Assembly (NCBI GenBank): GCA_020086605.1
Contig: JACBWW010000017.1
Span: 6,090,579-6,154,578, forward strand
DNA from: Lanius collurio
Taxonomy: Eukaryota; Chordata; Aves; Passeriformes; Laniidae
Direction: 5' to 3'
Length of the DNA: 64,000 nt
Below the pieces are notes generated by a model, which did not search any database, was not told the DNA's origin, and worked only from the letters and a program-made list of their open reading frames with translations. The translations under genes were made by a program, and so were the position numbers. How positions within the stretch are numbered: the first letter of the stretch is position 1; the number at the start of each line of letters is the position of its first letter. This document shows, piece by piece, positions 10,601-21,333 of the stretch.

Positions 10601-12768
10601 ATATTACCGGCTGGGGAGTGGTCAGTGGTGAGTAAGGGGGAAGGAGGAGTGTCCAGGGGGACCACCATACAGATAAAGCTTCTCTCCTCAACCCCTGGAG
10701 CTGCTGGGCTAAGGTGTCACCCTTTCTTGCGTCCCCTTTTCTGTGTAGTGAATGGTGACAGCACAGACACGCTGCAGGAGGTGATGGTGCCCGTGGTGGA
10801 CCACAAGATCTGCTCCCAGCCGGACTGGTGGGGATCCCAGGCAAAGGACACCATGATCTGTGCAGGTGGAGACGGCGTGAGGGCAGGATGCAGTGTAAGA
10901 GCTCTTATAATCATTGGGTTTTCAAGCTGCCCTCCTTCTTTTTTCTTTCTCTCTCACCTTACCATGCCTTCAGTTCTGGTTTTGCCATTTCTCCACCTGC
11001 AATAGCTCTCCTGCAAACCCTGCCCCCTTGGCTGCTTACTTCTGAGTATCTTCTGAACCAGGCCTTCTTCACATTCCTCCATCATCCCAGAGATCAGGGA
11101 ACAGAGAGAAAAACATCCAGATCCTCAGGGATGATTTTGGAGAGTAGATTGGCCCTGTCTTTCAGCAGCATGTCACAAGTGATCCCAGGGACAAGGCAGT
11201 CACCTCTGCCCTGACCCAAAGCATAAAGCTGCAGGGAAGTTTGTCCACTCTTCCAATGCTGCTGTGTTGTTGAACCCTGGGCCAGGCAGTGCTACCCCCT
11301 ACTCATAACCCTTCTCCTTCCCATCCACTCTGTTTACAGCTGAGGTTGCTGCAAATCTGGGCTACATCCAACAGCTCCCTCTGTCCCAGGTTAGGTGGAA
11401 AAGGAAGATGTGAGATTCCCATTATCCCAGGGGCTCCAGGTAGCCTCAGCATCAAGGCAAGGAGGTTTGGCATGTGAAGTCAAGAAATACTTGCTACCTC
11501 TTCCTGTGTGCCTTTCACTGTAGAGGTGGCTTCTGATAAAAGCAGCCATGCAGAGCCCTTAAAATATTGTGGAAAAATTCATGATGTGTGATTATGTAAA
11601 TATAGGAATATAATATAGAAATATATAAAAATAAAACAGATTGTACAATTATACATAATACAGTTATAGGTATGGGATAATTTTAGGTCTGTAGATATTT
11701 AGTGTATATTTTTATGTGGTTTAATTATGTCAGAACCTTGTTACAAACCACGTTTTGAGACAAGGAAGAGCCTCACATATTTTAACTCTCCAGTTAGCTC
11801 CTTACCTACCCCAGTCATTGCTCAGATAATTTGGCTGAATATTTCCTTTCCTTCCTCTAACCCAGGGGGACTCTGGGGGCCCTCTCAACTGCTACAGGGA
11901 TGGCCGCTGGGAAATCCATGGGATTACCAGTTTTGGGTTAGTTCCCTACTGTAACACCTACCACAAGCCCACTGTCTACACTCGTGTGTCAGCCTACTTG
12001 GACTGGATCTACAGCGTAAGTTTCCTCCCGCCTGTGAGGTAACCTGGTGCATCTCCCCTGAAAGCAAGGGATTGCCAGAGGAATGTTTCATTTATTTTTC
12101 ATTCAGAGGAGTTTCTTGTTCATTAAACCATTACAAGTGGAACTGGGAAATCTGGAGGGGTCTAAAATCAGGATATTCGGTGCTACTTTTGGTGTAGCCA
12201 AACAATTGTAAGGAGGGAGCTGCTGCCTTGTAGCTGAAATGCTCTACCGAGGACCACGGACAAAATTCAAGCCGGGCAGGAAGTGGGCTCCATGTCCAAA
12301 AAATTACAATCACCATTCACCCAGACAAAACCTTGCTGCTGGAAACCACAGGAGGAATTAGCTGGATGGGAAATGCAGCAAACATAAAGCACCTCTAAAA
12401 GTGAAAATCCTTCAATGCTGCACTATCCACCCTCAGCTTTACATTTGAGAATGAACAATGAACTCTTTGCTCCTGAAATGAAGACTGGCACTGCCTTTTC
12501 CCAGGCATAGAAGCCCCTGTAAATTATGAGTTCTGCTGGAAAGAAAGGTGGGGAGAGGTATTTTAAATCAGTGTGGGGTGGGGGGAGGGCACTGTAGTCC
12601 ATAAACCTTTTTGGGTGGGAATAGGTTGTTAGATCAGTCCCCTGGCCCAGCTGGGAACAAGCCCTTCTTCAGATCATTCCCTGGCATGGAGACTTGCCTT
12701 ATTCTGCCTCTCTGCTGAAATAATCTGTTTTTTCTTTCCAGACGATAGAGAATAATGGAGATTTCTAG
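7663..12768 (+). CDS. CELA1-like: Chymotrypsin-like elastase, CELA1-like zymogen (8 exons, 279 aa)
   Basis: A secreted trypsin-fold (S1A) serine endopeptidase that digests protein, probably made by pancreatic acinar cells. The coding exons, all with GT/AG borders and consistent phase, are 7663-7696, 8165-8268, 8437-8546, 9713-9844, 10491-10627, 10749-10894, 11866-12015 and 12742-12768. The product begins with a signal peptide ([12 protein letters not shown]..., about residues 1-16), then a short activation peptide cut at Arg31 before VIGG (32-35). The triad is His79 (TAAHC), Asp129 (YDIALL) and Ser224 (GDSGGP); CYITGWG is also present. The propeptide Cys and its partner (Cys122, chymotrypsin numbering) are both absent, with GVLP in place of the CELA2-type ACLP, as in CELA1. 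S1 pocket positions 189, 216 and 226 read Ala218, Gly245 and Thr257. Human CELA1 has Val at 216, so the pocket is partly CELA2-like. The length is slightly above the usual 258-270, with a short extra tail ending NNGDF. The family is certain. Orthology to mammalian CELA1, as opposed to a separate paralogue, is not. Confidence 0.93.
9042..9089. repeat. Perfect 17-bp inverted repeat (hairpin) in elastase intron 3
   Basis: Arms 9042-9058 (AGCTTGTTCAAGACCAA) and 9073-9089 (TTGGTCTTGAACAAGCT) are exact reverse complements around a 14-nt loop. Pairing does not extend beyond the arms. The stem is shorter than a typical pre-miRNA. It lies about 60 bp from a CR1 fragment but resembles no CR1 sequence I know. 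Confidence 0.85.
9150..9560 (-). mobile_element. CR1 LINE 3' fragment in elastase intron 3 (reverse orientation)
   Basis: It starts with AGAATCATGATTTAGGTTAG, a decayed CR1 tail. Then, in reverse order, come CR1 3' blocks: 'ccactaaaccttgtccccaagtgccac', 'cctccagggatttaaaaccactccaccac', 'cctgacagcctgttccaatgcctgacc', 'tcagtgaagaaattttcccaatatc', and 'cccaggctaaa...ccccagctccctcagctgctcctcatcag'. About 400 bp is recognisable. Its length and divergence point to an old, inactive insertion. Confidence 0.9.
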
Positions 12769-12891
12769 AGAAGGATCGCCTGGTGTATGAAAATCTGAGA
12801 GAAAATGGAGTATCTGTGCTCATTAACCCTTCTCTCATCCCTTCTGCACCTCTCTGGGCTATTAACAGCAAGATTTGGCTATTATTGGTGT

Positions 12892-12897
12892 AATAAA
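12892..12897 (+). terminator. Polyadenylation signal of the elastase gene
   Basis: A canonical AATAAA 123 bp after the TAG stop codon (12766-12768), followed within 40 bp by a GT-rich stretch (CTGTTGGTGTGTTTG). This gives a short 3' UTR of about 145 nt, as expected for a zymogen mRNA. Confidence 0.88.
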
Positions 12898-13689
12898 GTC
12901 TCAGTGAATGCAGCTAGTGACCTGTTGGTGTGTTTGCTCACATTTAGGCTCTGGGTCTGAACCCTGTCAGCAGGGAAGGAGGCTCAGGGAATGCCCCAGT
13001 CTGTGACAGTTCCCCTAGCCTGGGGCTGGGCAAGGCTGTCATTTTGGCACCAACCCTGCAGGAAATGGTCATGATGGACTTTTCTCGTTGAGAGGTTCCT
13101 TAGGAATAGCCCCACCAGAGGCAGAGGTGGTCAGATCGGTGCTTCCAGGGTGGTAGGGGCAGAGCAATGTGTGATGCTGCCGGGCACAAGTATAAATGCT
13201 CCTTTCCTGATCTATTCTCACAGCAACCAGCAGAGGTTTTGCTTGCAGAGCTGAGTTCTCTTCATATTCCCAAACAAACAGCTTCAATCCATCGCTGCTC
13301 ATGGAGAGAGCATTTGCCTCAAGTGTATTGGCAAACTCAATCCATAGAAAGCACAGTTCATCCAACTTACTCTCAAATTCACTCTGTACAGAATGATATT
13401 TTTCAAATTCATTTTTTAAGAATGAGAACATAGAAAAAGCATTTCTGGAGTGTGCTCTTCTAGGCAGGAATTCCCTGTAAATTCCATGTAAAACAATCCC
13501 CTGTGCTCTTAGGTGTGCAGGGGCCCTTACTCAGCCAGCTGAGCAAGCCTGTCTGCAGTGAATATTTCCAAATATTGTCTACTCCCTATTAGAGACTGGT
13601 AGGGCTGGTAAATGGAGGGGAAAAGGAAGAAGAGGAGGTGTATGTGCACAATAAAGCAAGATTCATCTTCTGATAGATTTCAAAACCAT

Positions 13690-13845
13690 TCTTTCCCCAT
13701 CCCTGGAAGAGTTCAAGGCCAGGTTGGATGGGGCTTGGAGCACCCTGGTCTAGTGGAAGGTGTCCCTGCCCATGACAAGGGGGATTGGAACGAGGTGACC
13801 TTTAAGGTCTCTTCCAACCCAAACCATTTTGTGATTCTGTGAACT
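13690..13845 (+). mobile_element. CR1 LINE 3' end (forward orientation)
   Basis: The sequence reads through the usual CR1 tail: 'ccatccctggaagagttcaaggccaggttggatggggcttgg', 'agcaccctggtctagtggaaggtgtccctgcc', 'gaacgaggtgacctttaaggtctcttccaacccaaacc', ending ATTTTGTGATTCTGTG. It is one of the better preserved copies in the window, about 155 bp long and 5'-truncated. Confidence 0.92.
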
Positions 13846-14535
13846 ACAAAACCACCCTCTTGGAAAACACAGGGAATCCCACAACTCCTCCCCCTGTCTC
13901 CCTTTTTCAGTGTATGACATGCACATTTATGGATGAAGGATTTCTATTTAGCTCTTTAATAATTTTAAAGCACCTATGTCCTATCTCTCTTAAAACCTGC
14001 ACACACGTAGGGCATTTTAGCAAAACTCTCTCTCTTTGGGGAACGCACAGTTCCCCTCTCCAGAAGCCACTAGAGGGCATCGGCCAACCAAGGGAAAGTC
14101 CCACACGGTGATCACCGACTGCTAAAGGAGTTTTGTGAGCCAAGACTGATAACATGCCGTGTCTCAGCCTTGCCCTCTGCCCTCCCTGTTTGCTAGCAGA
14201 CCCACAGATAAGCAATGACACACACAGGAGCTGCTTTTCGCCTCTGTTTCTCAGAGCTCTCCTCTGCAAATGGTTAAATCTTCCTTATTATGGCAAACTA
14301 AAATGAAATCAGCAGTATTTTCGGTCAGGCATGTGAAGGAGCAAAGTCCTGGCTGTATTTTTGGCTCTCAACTTTATTAGGCTGCACTTGGCAGCGTCTC
14401 CTGGGTGCTCAGCACTTTGGCAGTTCTCCTGACAAATTAAAAGCCCTTGAATCTCAGTTTTTCTACCCCTTAATATTACTAGATGGTTCTTGCTCCTTTT
14501 AAGAGCATGTGTGACTTCTGCTGCTACATCACAGA

Positions 14536-14625
14536 GTGATTATGATCAGAAGGGATCTTAAAGTTATCACCTAGTTCCAACCCTCACTGCCAGGGACAGG
14601 GACACTTCTGAAAGAGCCTGGGTGT
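14536..14625 (-). mobile_element. Diverged CR1 LINE tail fragment (reverse orientation)
   Basis: Remnants of the reversed CR1 tail: 'agaagggatcttaaagttatcacctagttccaaccctcactgccagggacagggacacttc'. The terminal ATTCT repeats have decayed. Boundaries are approximate. Confidence 0.65.
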
Positions 14626-17227
14626 GCTCTGTCCCAGGAATGTCCATTCTAAGAGCACTAAGCACCCCTGTGTCAGGAACACACTGGCACCTGAGACCTT
14701 GGCCTGACTGTATTCAAGTTTTTCCTTCGAGGTTCAGAAGGAATTGAAAGGACATCTATCAAAGGCTTTGAGAAATGGCAATTTTTCAAGGGAGCCCCTT
14801 GAACGACTTCCAGACATTACTCAGATGCTGAGAAGTGAAGTGTTGCTGTGCCTGATGCCTGAGAGGGTCTAACCTTGCATGCTTATTGTGTGTGAGGATT
14901 TGGGGATGTCCCAGGAGCTCCCAATTTCTCATCAGCCTCCATCCCTGGCCGGGGCTGAGAAAAGCTGGGAATCACTGGAGATGTTGCTGTTCCTGGGACG
15001 ATGCCAGGAATTTAGTGATTATGCACGTGCCTTGCCACACCCCAAAACACCACAGCCATGCCCTGTTTGTCCCCTGATGTGACAGCAGTAACGGGCTGTC
15101 CCTGCTTCTGCCCACAGTTGTCTCCACAGGACATCAGGTTCTTGAAACCTCTGGTCACAATCTGCCCTGAAATCCAGGCTGGACATCACTCCTTTAAATC
15201 CTTCCTCCACATAAGCAAACCCTGGACCTGTTCCTACAACAGCCAGGAGGAGAAACCTCAGGCTGTGCCCACAGGAGCAGGAGAATCAGGTGCTGGAGAC
15301 ACACAGCTCTAATTCAGGGTCATTATCACATCCCCGGTGCCAAGAGCGGCGTTTTCTTTCCGTGTTTTGCTGACAGGAACAGCTTGTGCTGCTCAGCCAT
15401 GATTTATTGTGGAGGATAAGAGGGAGGCAGGAGCTGGCAGCATTAGGGCAGGGCATGTGTGCCTCTTCTGTGCCTCATTTCCCTGTCACTATCCAAGTGC
15501 CTGGCTAGAGCTGCTTGTTCCTCAGCACTGCTGGGCAAAGCTCTGATCCCAGGAGCCCACCTTGGAAAGGCTGTGGGAAATGCAGCGTTCCACAGGATTT
15601 ACTGTGTGGAGATGATAGGTTTAGCAGCACTGTAATATCCAGTGGTACTGGGAAAACACGGCTGGGCACAGTGTTATAATGCTCATGGGGAATGTCCACA
15701 TCTTTTTCCCCAAAATTGCGTGGTGAGGATGCAGCTGAACCAGGGAATGAACTAGATTTTGGAAAAGTGGTGCTTTCCACGTCCTCATGGAGAACAGAAA
15801 AAGGAGACAACCATGGCAACAGGAGAAATAGCTCCTGGGGGGCTGGCCCTGCCAGGTGTAGGGTGCTCTGGTGAGGTATAAGGCTGGCTGCAACACTTTG
15901 AGATATTTTGGGAGGTAAGGCTGCAGATGGTGTGAAACAGGGGGTGCACGGATCAAATATGGGGGTCTGTGCCATTAGGGATGTTTGAGAACATTCCATC
16001 CCATTATATCCCATCCCATCCTTCTGTGTCAAAGGGGCACAGCTCTCCTGAAGTCCCTTGTGATCTCACCACACCCATGGGGATTTCTTCATAGCCTTGA
16101 GCACCTGAGCTGGCCCAAAATACAACAGAGCTCAGGAGCTTCCAAGTCACACAGAGATAAGCTCAGCAATAGGGCCTTCAGCCACACCATGGCTGCATAG
16201 AGATATTCTGGTTACAGACATTTCCTCACCCAAATCCTACTCTGGCACTGCTGTCCTTTATCAGAATAACGCCCAAAATCTCTGTAGTTGAAATTGTACC
16301 ACTCCTTCACCAATCATTCTTTGCTCACTCACAGGCAGAAGTGATGGATATTTGGGAGTGTGGTTACAAGGGGCTCTGTTGCCTCCTGACAGCCATTCAG
16401 CCTTAATTACCAGAAAGCACTTTGGGATGCTTTGACTATGAAAAGCACTTAGGTACCATTAAGTTTTCATCTCTATTTACTCCAAAGTAGTAACCAAGTA
16501 TTTATTTCCAGGGAAGTGTAACAGATAATAGTTTCCTTTGCAGGGGATCTCAGGGAAGCAGGTCTATTTTGGAGGGAGATCCTCCTACATTATTCATCCT
16601 GTGATATTTTACCCCCAGTGTGTGGCTCATATGGTCCCCAAGGAATCAGATGCCCAGATCATCTCAAGTCTTTCAGCCTCTTCAGCTGCGCTGACCTGAA
16701 AGTCTTCACAGCCTCTGAGCTTGTGACAGAATATTTCAGCTCTGCTGGTTGCAGATATTCCATTTTTGGTGAGTTTCATGCACCTACTAATGTAATGGAG
16801 TCAGGCATGTCCAGCACAGGCATTTTGTCCTCACTGAGCTTCCCCAGTCAAAATAGAGGTGCATCCACGGGGGGATTCTGAGCATTTACCTTCTGGAGAT
16901 GGTTTCATCCAGCTGAGGATGTGTGTGACAGGCCAGTGAAGCCCCAGGGCATTCCCATCTCTCCTCCAAACCCCAGTGAGCGATTTAAGCCTTATTTTGT
17001 TTTCATTTACTGTCATAGTGAGATACATGGTGCCTCTGGTCCCACAGAGGAGGACAAGCATTGCCCAGGAGCAATTCGGGCAGCTGAGAGGCTGGGAGGA
17101 GGAGGCAGCTGCCCAGTAGATGGCAATACTGCCATTTACTCAGCAGCAGGCTGGGCGGGGTAAAACAAGCTGATGGAAACGTGTGAATTAAACACCCTGA
17201 AAATTCCTAATGGTCGTAGCTATGAAG

Positions 17228-17725
17228 GAGACTCACAGAATCATCTCCTGGTCTAGGTTGGAAGGGACCTTAAAGATTATCCAGTTCCCATCCCCTGCCA
17301 CGTGCAGGAACACTTTCCACTATCCTGGGTTGCTCCAAAACCAAGCATCCAACCTGGCCTTGGACACTTCCAGGGATGGGGAATCCAGAACTGCTCTGGG
17401 TGGCATCTCACCGCCCTCTCAGGGAAGAATTTCTTTCCAATATCTAATCCAAACCTTCTTTCTTTCAGTTTAAAGCCATTCTTCCTTTTCATTTTAAAGC
17501 TATTGCTCCTTGTGCTATCACTCCATGCCTTTGTCCCAAGTTCCCCTCCAGCTCTCCTGTAACACCTTTAGGTGCTGAAAGGGGCTCTGAGCTCTCCCTG
17601 GAGCCTTCTATTCTCCAGGTGAACACTCCCAGCTCTCCCAGCCTGGCTCCAGAGCAGAGGGGCTCCAGCCCTCAGAGCATCCTCATGGCCTGCTCTGGAC
17701 ATGCTCTAGCAGCTCCATGTCCAGG
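17228..17725 (-). mobile_element. CR1 LINE 3' fragment (reverse orientation)
   Basis: It begins with CACAGAATCATCTCCTGG and GGTTGGAAGGGACCTTAAAG, then 'tccaacctggccttggacacttccagggatggg', 'cagggaagaatttctttccaatatctaatccaaacc' and 'ctccagctctcctgtaacacctttaggtgctg', and continues into 'ctccctggagccttctattctccaggtgaac'. About 500 bp is preserved, the longest CR1 segment here. It is 5'-truncated with no intact reverse-transcriptase frame. Confidence 0.92.
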
Positions 17726-18139
17726 AAGCAGCAGTTTATCACAGCCTCTGTGCCAAGAGGAGTTTATGTTTCCCTTGAAGTGTGAGGCCAGAGATGCCCT
17801 AGAGGGGTTTCTGGGCTGGTTGGAGATGGTCCCTCTGCAAGGTCCTGCTTTTACAGGGCTGCACCTTGGAAAGGGTTAAACCAGCTGCAACCCACAGTTT
17901 TCCCCGTCCTTGGCAGGGCTGAAACGAGCCAGCTGTCTGCACACAGACCTGTCCCAGCCCGGTGACACCCAGCTGGCACTCCCGCCCCGCTTGGCACCAG
18001 GCAGTGCTGCTCCTTCCCATCCCTGGCAATCGGTGATTCACTGACCCCAAATAAACCCGTCCGTGCCCTCCCCACCTTGCGTAGGGCTTCACCACCCTCC
18101 TGATCTCCATTTATTTTCTCTTTCTTTTCCTGCTCGCAG

Positions 18140-18440
18140 CACCCGGAGGCGCAGCATTACTCATTGCCCGCTCTCGTTTCGCTCCGAGGTGCCAGCACGG
18201 GTCGGGCTGTGCGTGCAGCCACCAGACTCGAAAGCATTTTGTCCCCGGGTGGCGGAGCTGCCTCCGGAAAAGGGATGAGTCATTTGGCGACCCGGGGCCG
18301 CCGGGGACGGGAACAGGCTGTGACGCCAGGCGCGGTGACTCCAGACCTGGCGCCGTGCGGGAAGGAGAGTCCCGAGGACTCTTCTCGTCAGGAACAGCTA
18401 TAAAATGACGGAGAGGATGGACTTTAACTCCGTCAGAGGA
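18140..18440 (+). promoter_or_regulatory. Isolated GC-rich promoter-like block with a TATA box
   Basis: A CpG-containing, GC-rich island about 300 bp long within otherwise AT-rich intergenic DNA. It has an AP-1 heptamer (TGAGTCA, 18276-18282), a CRE/AP-1-like TGACGCCA (18321-18328) and a TATA box (TATAAAA, 18399-18405) oriented to the right. An 8-nt inverted repeat (TGACGGAG 18406-18413, CTCCGTCA 18428-18435) spans the expected start site. No coding exon is recognisable downstream on the plus strand. It could be the promoter of an unannotated non-coding RNA or of a distant-exon gene, or an enhancer about 2 kb beyond the CSRNP1 3' end. Confidence 0.5.
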
Positions 18441-18572
18441 AAAAAAAAAAGAAAAAAACAACAACAAGAAGAAAACAAAACAAAACCAAAAAAACAAACA
18501 AACAAACAAAAACCCTAAAAAAAAAAAAAAAAAAAAGCCAAAAAACCCCAAAAAACCAAAACCCAAACCAAA
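18440..18572. repeat. A-rich low-complexity tract
   Basis: Runs of A broken by C and G, including (AAAC)n and a long A homopolymer near 18517-18536. It starts immediately after the TATA-containing block. It explains the Phe/Lys-rich open frames on both strands, which are not genes. Confidence 0.9.
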
Positions 18573-19064
18573 CAACGCAGGAGATGCAGGGCAAAGTGGG
18601 GGCAGGGGGGTTGGCTCTGCAGCAGTGAGGGCATTTCCATAGGGCCAGATCCTGCATGCCGAGGGCTTGTGCTTTCCTTGGAGGCAGGAGATTTGGGGGA
18701 AAATATCTTTCTTTTTGTCTCTTGTGAGGTTCATAGAAGGAAAAGGGCAGGTTTGTAAACCATATCTGAGCAGCAGGACACTAAAATGGTAAGGGTGTCT
18801 CAGGTCTTCTGCAGAGGCAATAAAAGCATCCTCGGTGATGCATCCCTGCTGCCTTCGAGACCTGTGCCACTCTAATTGGCACTTCCTCTGCCCGTGCCCG
18901 TGCATTTTCCACACAATTCAGCAGAAGTTGGCCAGAGCTGAGGTTTCAACTCAGACCTGGAGGTCAGCATGCCTTTCCCAGGGAAAGGGCATTGCAGAAT
19001 TGTCCATTATTGGCAAGTTCCCATGTGAGTTTTAGTCTGTCACAGGTATGGGATGGGAAAAAAA

Positions 19065-19550
19065 CCCAAGGTCCTGCACCTGGGTCAGGCAATGTCAAGC
19101 ACTGGTTTGGTGGAGAATGGATTGAGGGCAGCCCTGGTGGGTAGGACTTGGGGGTGTTGATTGATGAAAGGCTGGACACAATCTGGCAACGTGAACTGGC
19201 AGCCCAGAAAGCCCCAAGCACATCCTGGGCTGCAACCAAAGCAGTTTGCCTAAAGGAGCTGGAGAGGGACTTTGGACAAGGTCATGGAGTGATAGAACAG
19301 GGAGGCTGGCTGTAAACTGAGGGCAGGTTTCCATTCGATATTAGGAGGAAATTAATTACTGTGGGGGTAACCTGGCACAAGTTTCCCAGAGAAGCTGTGA
19401 ATGCCCCATCCCTGGAAGCATTCATGGCCATGCTGGATGAGGCTCAGAGCAACCTGGTCTGGTGAAAGGCATTGGGAGAGGGGTTGAAATAGGAGATCTC
19501 AAAATAAGCCCTTCCAACCCAAAGCATTCTATGATTCTGTGATTCCCCGT
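19065..19550 (+). mobile_element. CR1 LINE 3' end (forward orientation)
   Basis: A forward CR1 segment: 'ggtcctgcacctgggtcaggcaatg', 'ggacttgggggtgttgattgatgaaaggctgg', 'catcctgggctgcaacc', 'cccagagaagctgtgaatgccccatccctgg', 'ttccaacccaaagc', ending ATTCTATGATTCTGTGATTC. The terminal octamer repeats are intact. About 485 bp remains and the 5' part is lost. Confidence 0.93.
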
Positions 19551-20498
19551 GGGGATGCCCATGCCAGAAGCTGGTTGATGGGATGCAGCACCTTGGGGTT
19601 GTTCCAGCACTGTCCCTTGGGGGTGATGGGTCCCCCAGTGATGATGCCTTGTGCCAGGGCATGACACAAAGTCATCACTGTGAGCCAAAAACCTACAAGT
19701 GCTGCAGCTGGAGCTGTATGATGGGCACTATTCCTCTCCCAATCAGAAAATAGTTAATGTAAAAGGGAATTATAGACATAAATCCCATAAAAGAAAAAAA
19801 AAAAAAACAACCAACCACCCATAACCAAACATCCTTCTGGGTGGGTAAACAGGCTGGGCTTCACTGTGTGTGGCAGAGCCTCCATGGATGAGCCTCTTTT
19901 CAGTATTTCTGCTTTTACAGCTCAGCAAATAATTTGTAACAAATAGTTTATTCAATTAATTGAGCTTCTCTGCTCTGGGGGCAGATGGCAACCTTTAAAA
20001 ATGGATTCCCAATGGAAAACTAGACAATGGCATTCTTTGGCCAATTTCCCTTGTTTTCAGGTCAATGGTAGTGGTTATGATTTATGCCTGTGCTGACAGC
20101 CACAAACCCACGGGAGAGGTATGATTTTCCCCATCTAGATTCCTGGGATTTATTAATCTTTTTTCCTTTGTACCGTGGGCTGCTTCACATCCTCCCCTCA
20201 TCTTTCCGTGCTGTTGCCATGACCAAGAGTATTTTCTCTGTTTTTCCCTGGGGGCACAGGACCATGGTGATGCTTCTGTCCAGCTGCATCCTTGCAGGTC
20301 CCAGGGGTGCCAGGGGGCAATGAGAAATGGTTTGTAACCCATAAGGGAAAGTGGTTTCCAGGGTTTCCCAAGATTTCTCCTTGGTGATGTGGATGCTGCC
20401 GTGGCTGTTGTCTATTCCATCACCCCTTAGAGACAAGCCACCACCATCCACAAGCCCAAACAGTTTGGGAACACCACATCCCATGCAGTGATTTTCAC

Positions 20499-20504
20499 TT
20501 TATT
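20499..20504 (-). terminator. CSRNP1: Distal polyadenylation signal of CSRNP1
   Basis: AATAAA on the minus strand. About 20-70 nt downstream on that strand lies a GT-rich region (GGGATGTGGTGTTCC and GTGGATGGTGGTGG), the expected downstream element. A second AATAAA on the same strand at 20579-20584 could be used instead. Several other AATAAA-like words within the 3' UTR mean that shorter isoforms are possible. Confidence 0.7.
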
Positions 20505-21043
20505 TAGGGAAAAGAGAAAAGGTTATTGTGTCAACAAAGGACATAGGAGAAGACACTGCCCTATTCAAACAAAATTCTTTTATTGAAAGTGTAATGGAAA
20601 TTTCTTCATATTGCTTTGATGAAATGAGAGACAGCAGCTGTAGACAAATATGCTTTTTTTTTATAAACAAATGCAAATGGATAAGGTAAAAATAAAGCAT
20701 TTTTTTAAACTTGTACCTTTAAGCAACATAATCACAATATATACACAAAGAAAGCTAAAATAAAGCTATGTTGAAACCAAAGCGTTTCAACCAATACATT
20801 AGATAATTACAGATTGTGTCAATAAATACCCAGTTTTTAAACTGTTTAACAGGCAACTTTTTACACAGATACCGAGAAGAAAAAAAAATTATATATTTAC
20901 AATTCAGTGCCCTGGGGAAAAGAAAAAAAAGAGAAAAAAAATCTTTTTTTTTCTTTTTGGCACCAACACAAATAAAAAGAATAAATTATTGGAAAATAAA
21001 TCCACAAAGGCAGGAGTCAATCCCAATCATTCATTAAAAAAAG

Positions 21044-21115
21044 TGTGTGTGTATATATATATATATATATAAAATATAGGCATATATTTTATATATATAA
21101 ATATACATATGCAGA
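21044..21115. repeat. TA/TG microsatellite in the CSRNP1 3' UTR
   Basis: A GTGTGTGTG run followed by about ten TA dinucleotides and further TATA-rich sequence. It lies within the inferred 3' UTR, where it would form a UA-rich hairpin-prone stretch in the mRNA. Confidence 0.85.
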
Positions 21116-21267
21116 GAAACTTAGGAATGTTACAAAATATATTAGTGCCAATAAATACAGAACAGTACCAGACTTTCAACTGTCAGTACTTTTTGATGCA
21201 GTCTGAAGGATAAGGAACTACCACCTAGGAGATAACTGAAAGGGGGATTTTTCAGTCTGAAGAAACA

Positions 21268-21333
21268 ATGACGACAACAAAAAATAACAATAATAAAAAT
21301 AATAATAACAATAATAACAATAATAATAATAGA
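21268..21333. repeat. AAT/AAC trinucleotide repeat in the CSRNP1 3' UTR
   Basis: An array of AAT, AAC and ACA triplets (for example AATAATAACAATAATAAC). It produces Asn-rich and Ile/Val-rich spurious frames. In the mRNA it reads as UUAUUG/UUAUUA repeats. Confidence 0.9.

Noticed and set aside
18111..18914. A 267-codon minus-strand open frame with a Phe-rich stretch resembling membrane segments
   Set aside because: The hydrophobic run is the complement of the A-rich tract at 18440-18572, and the rest matches no protein family.
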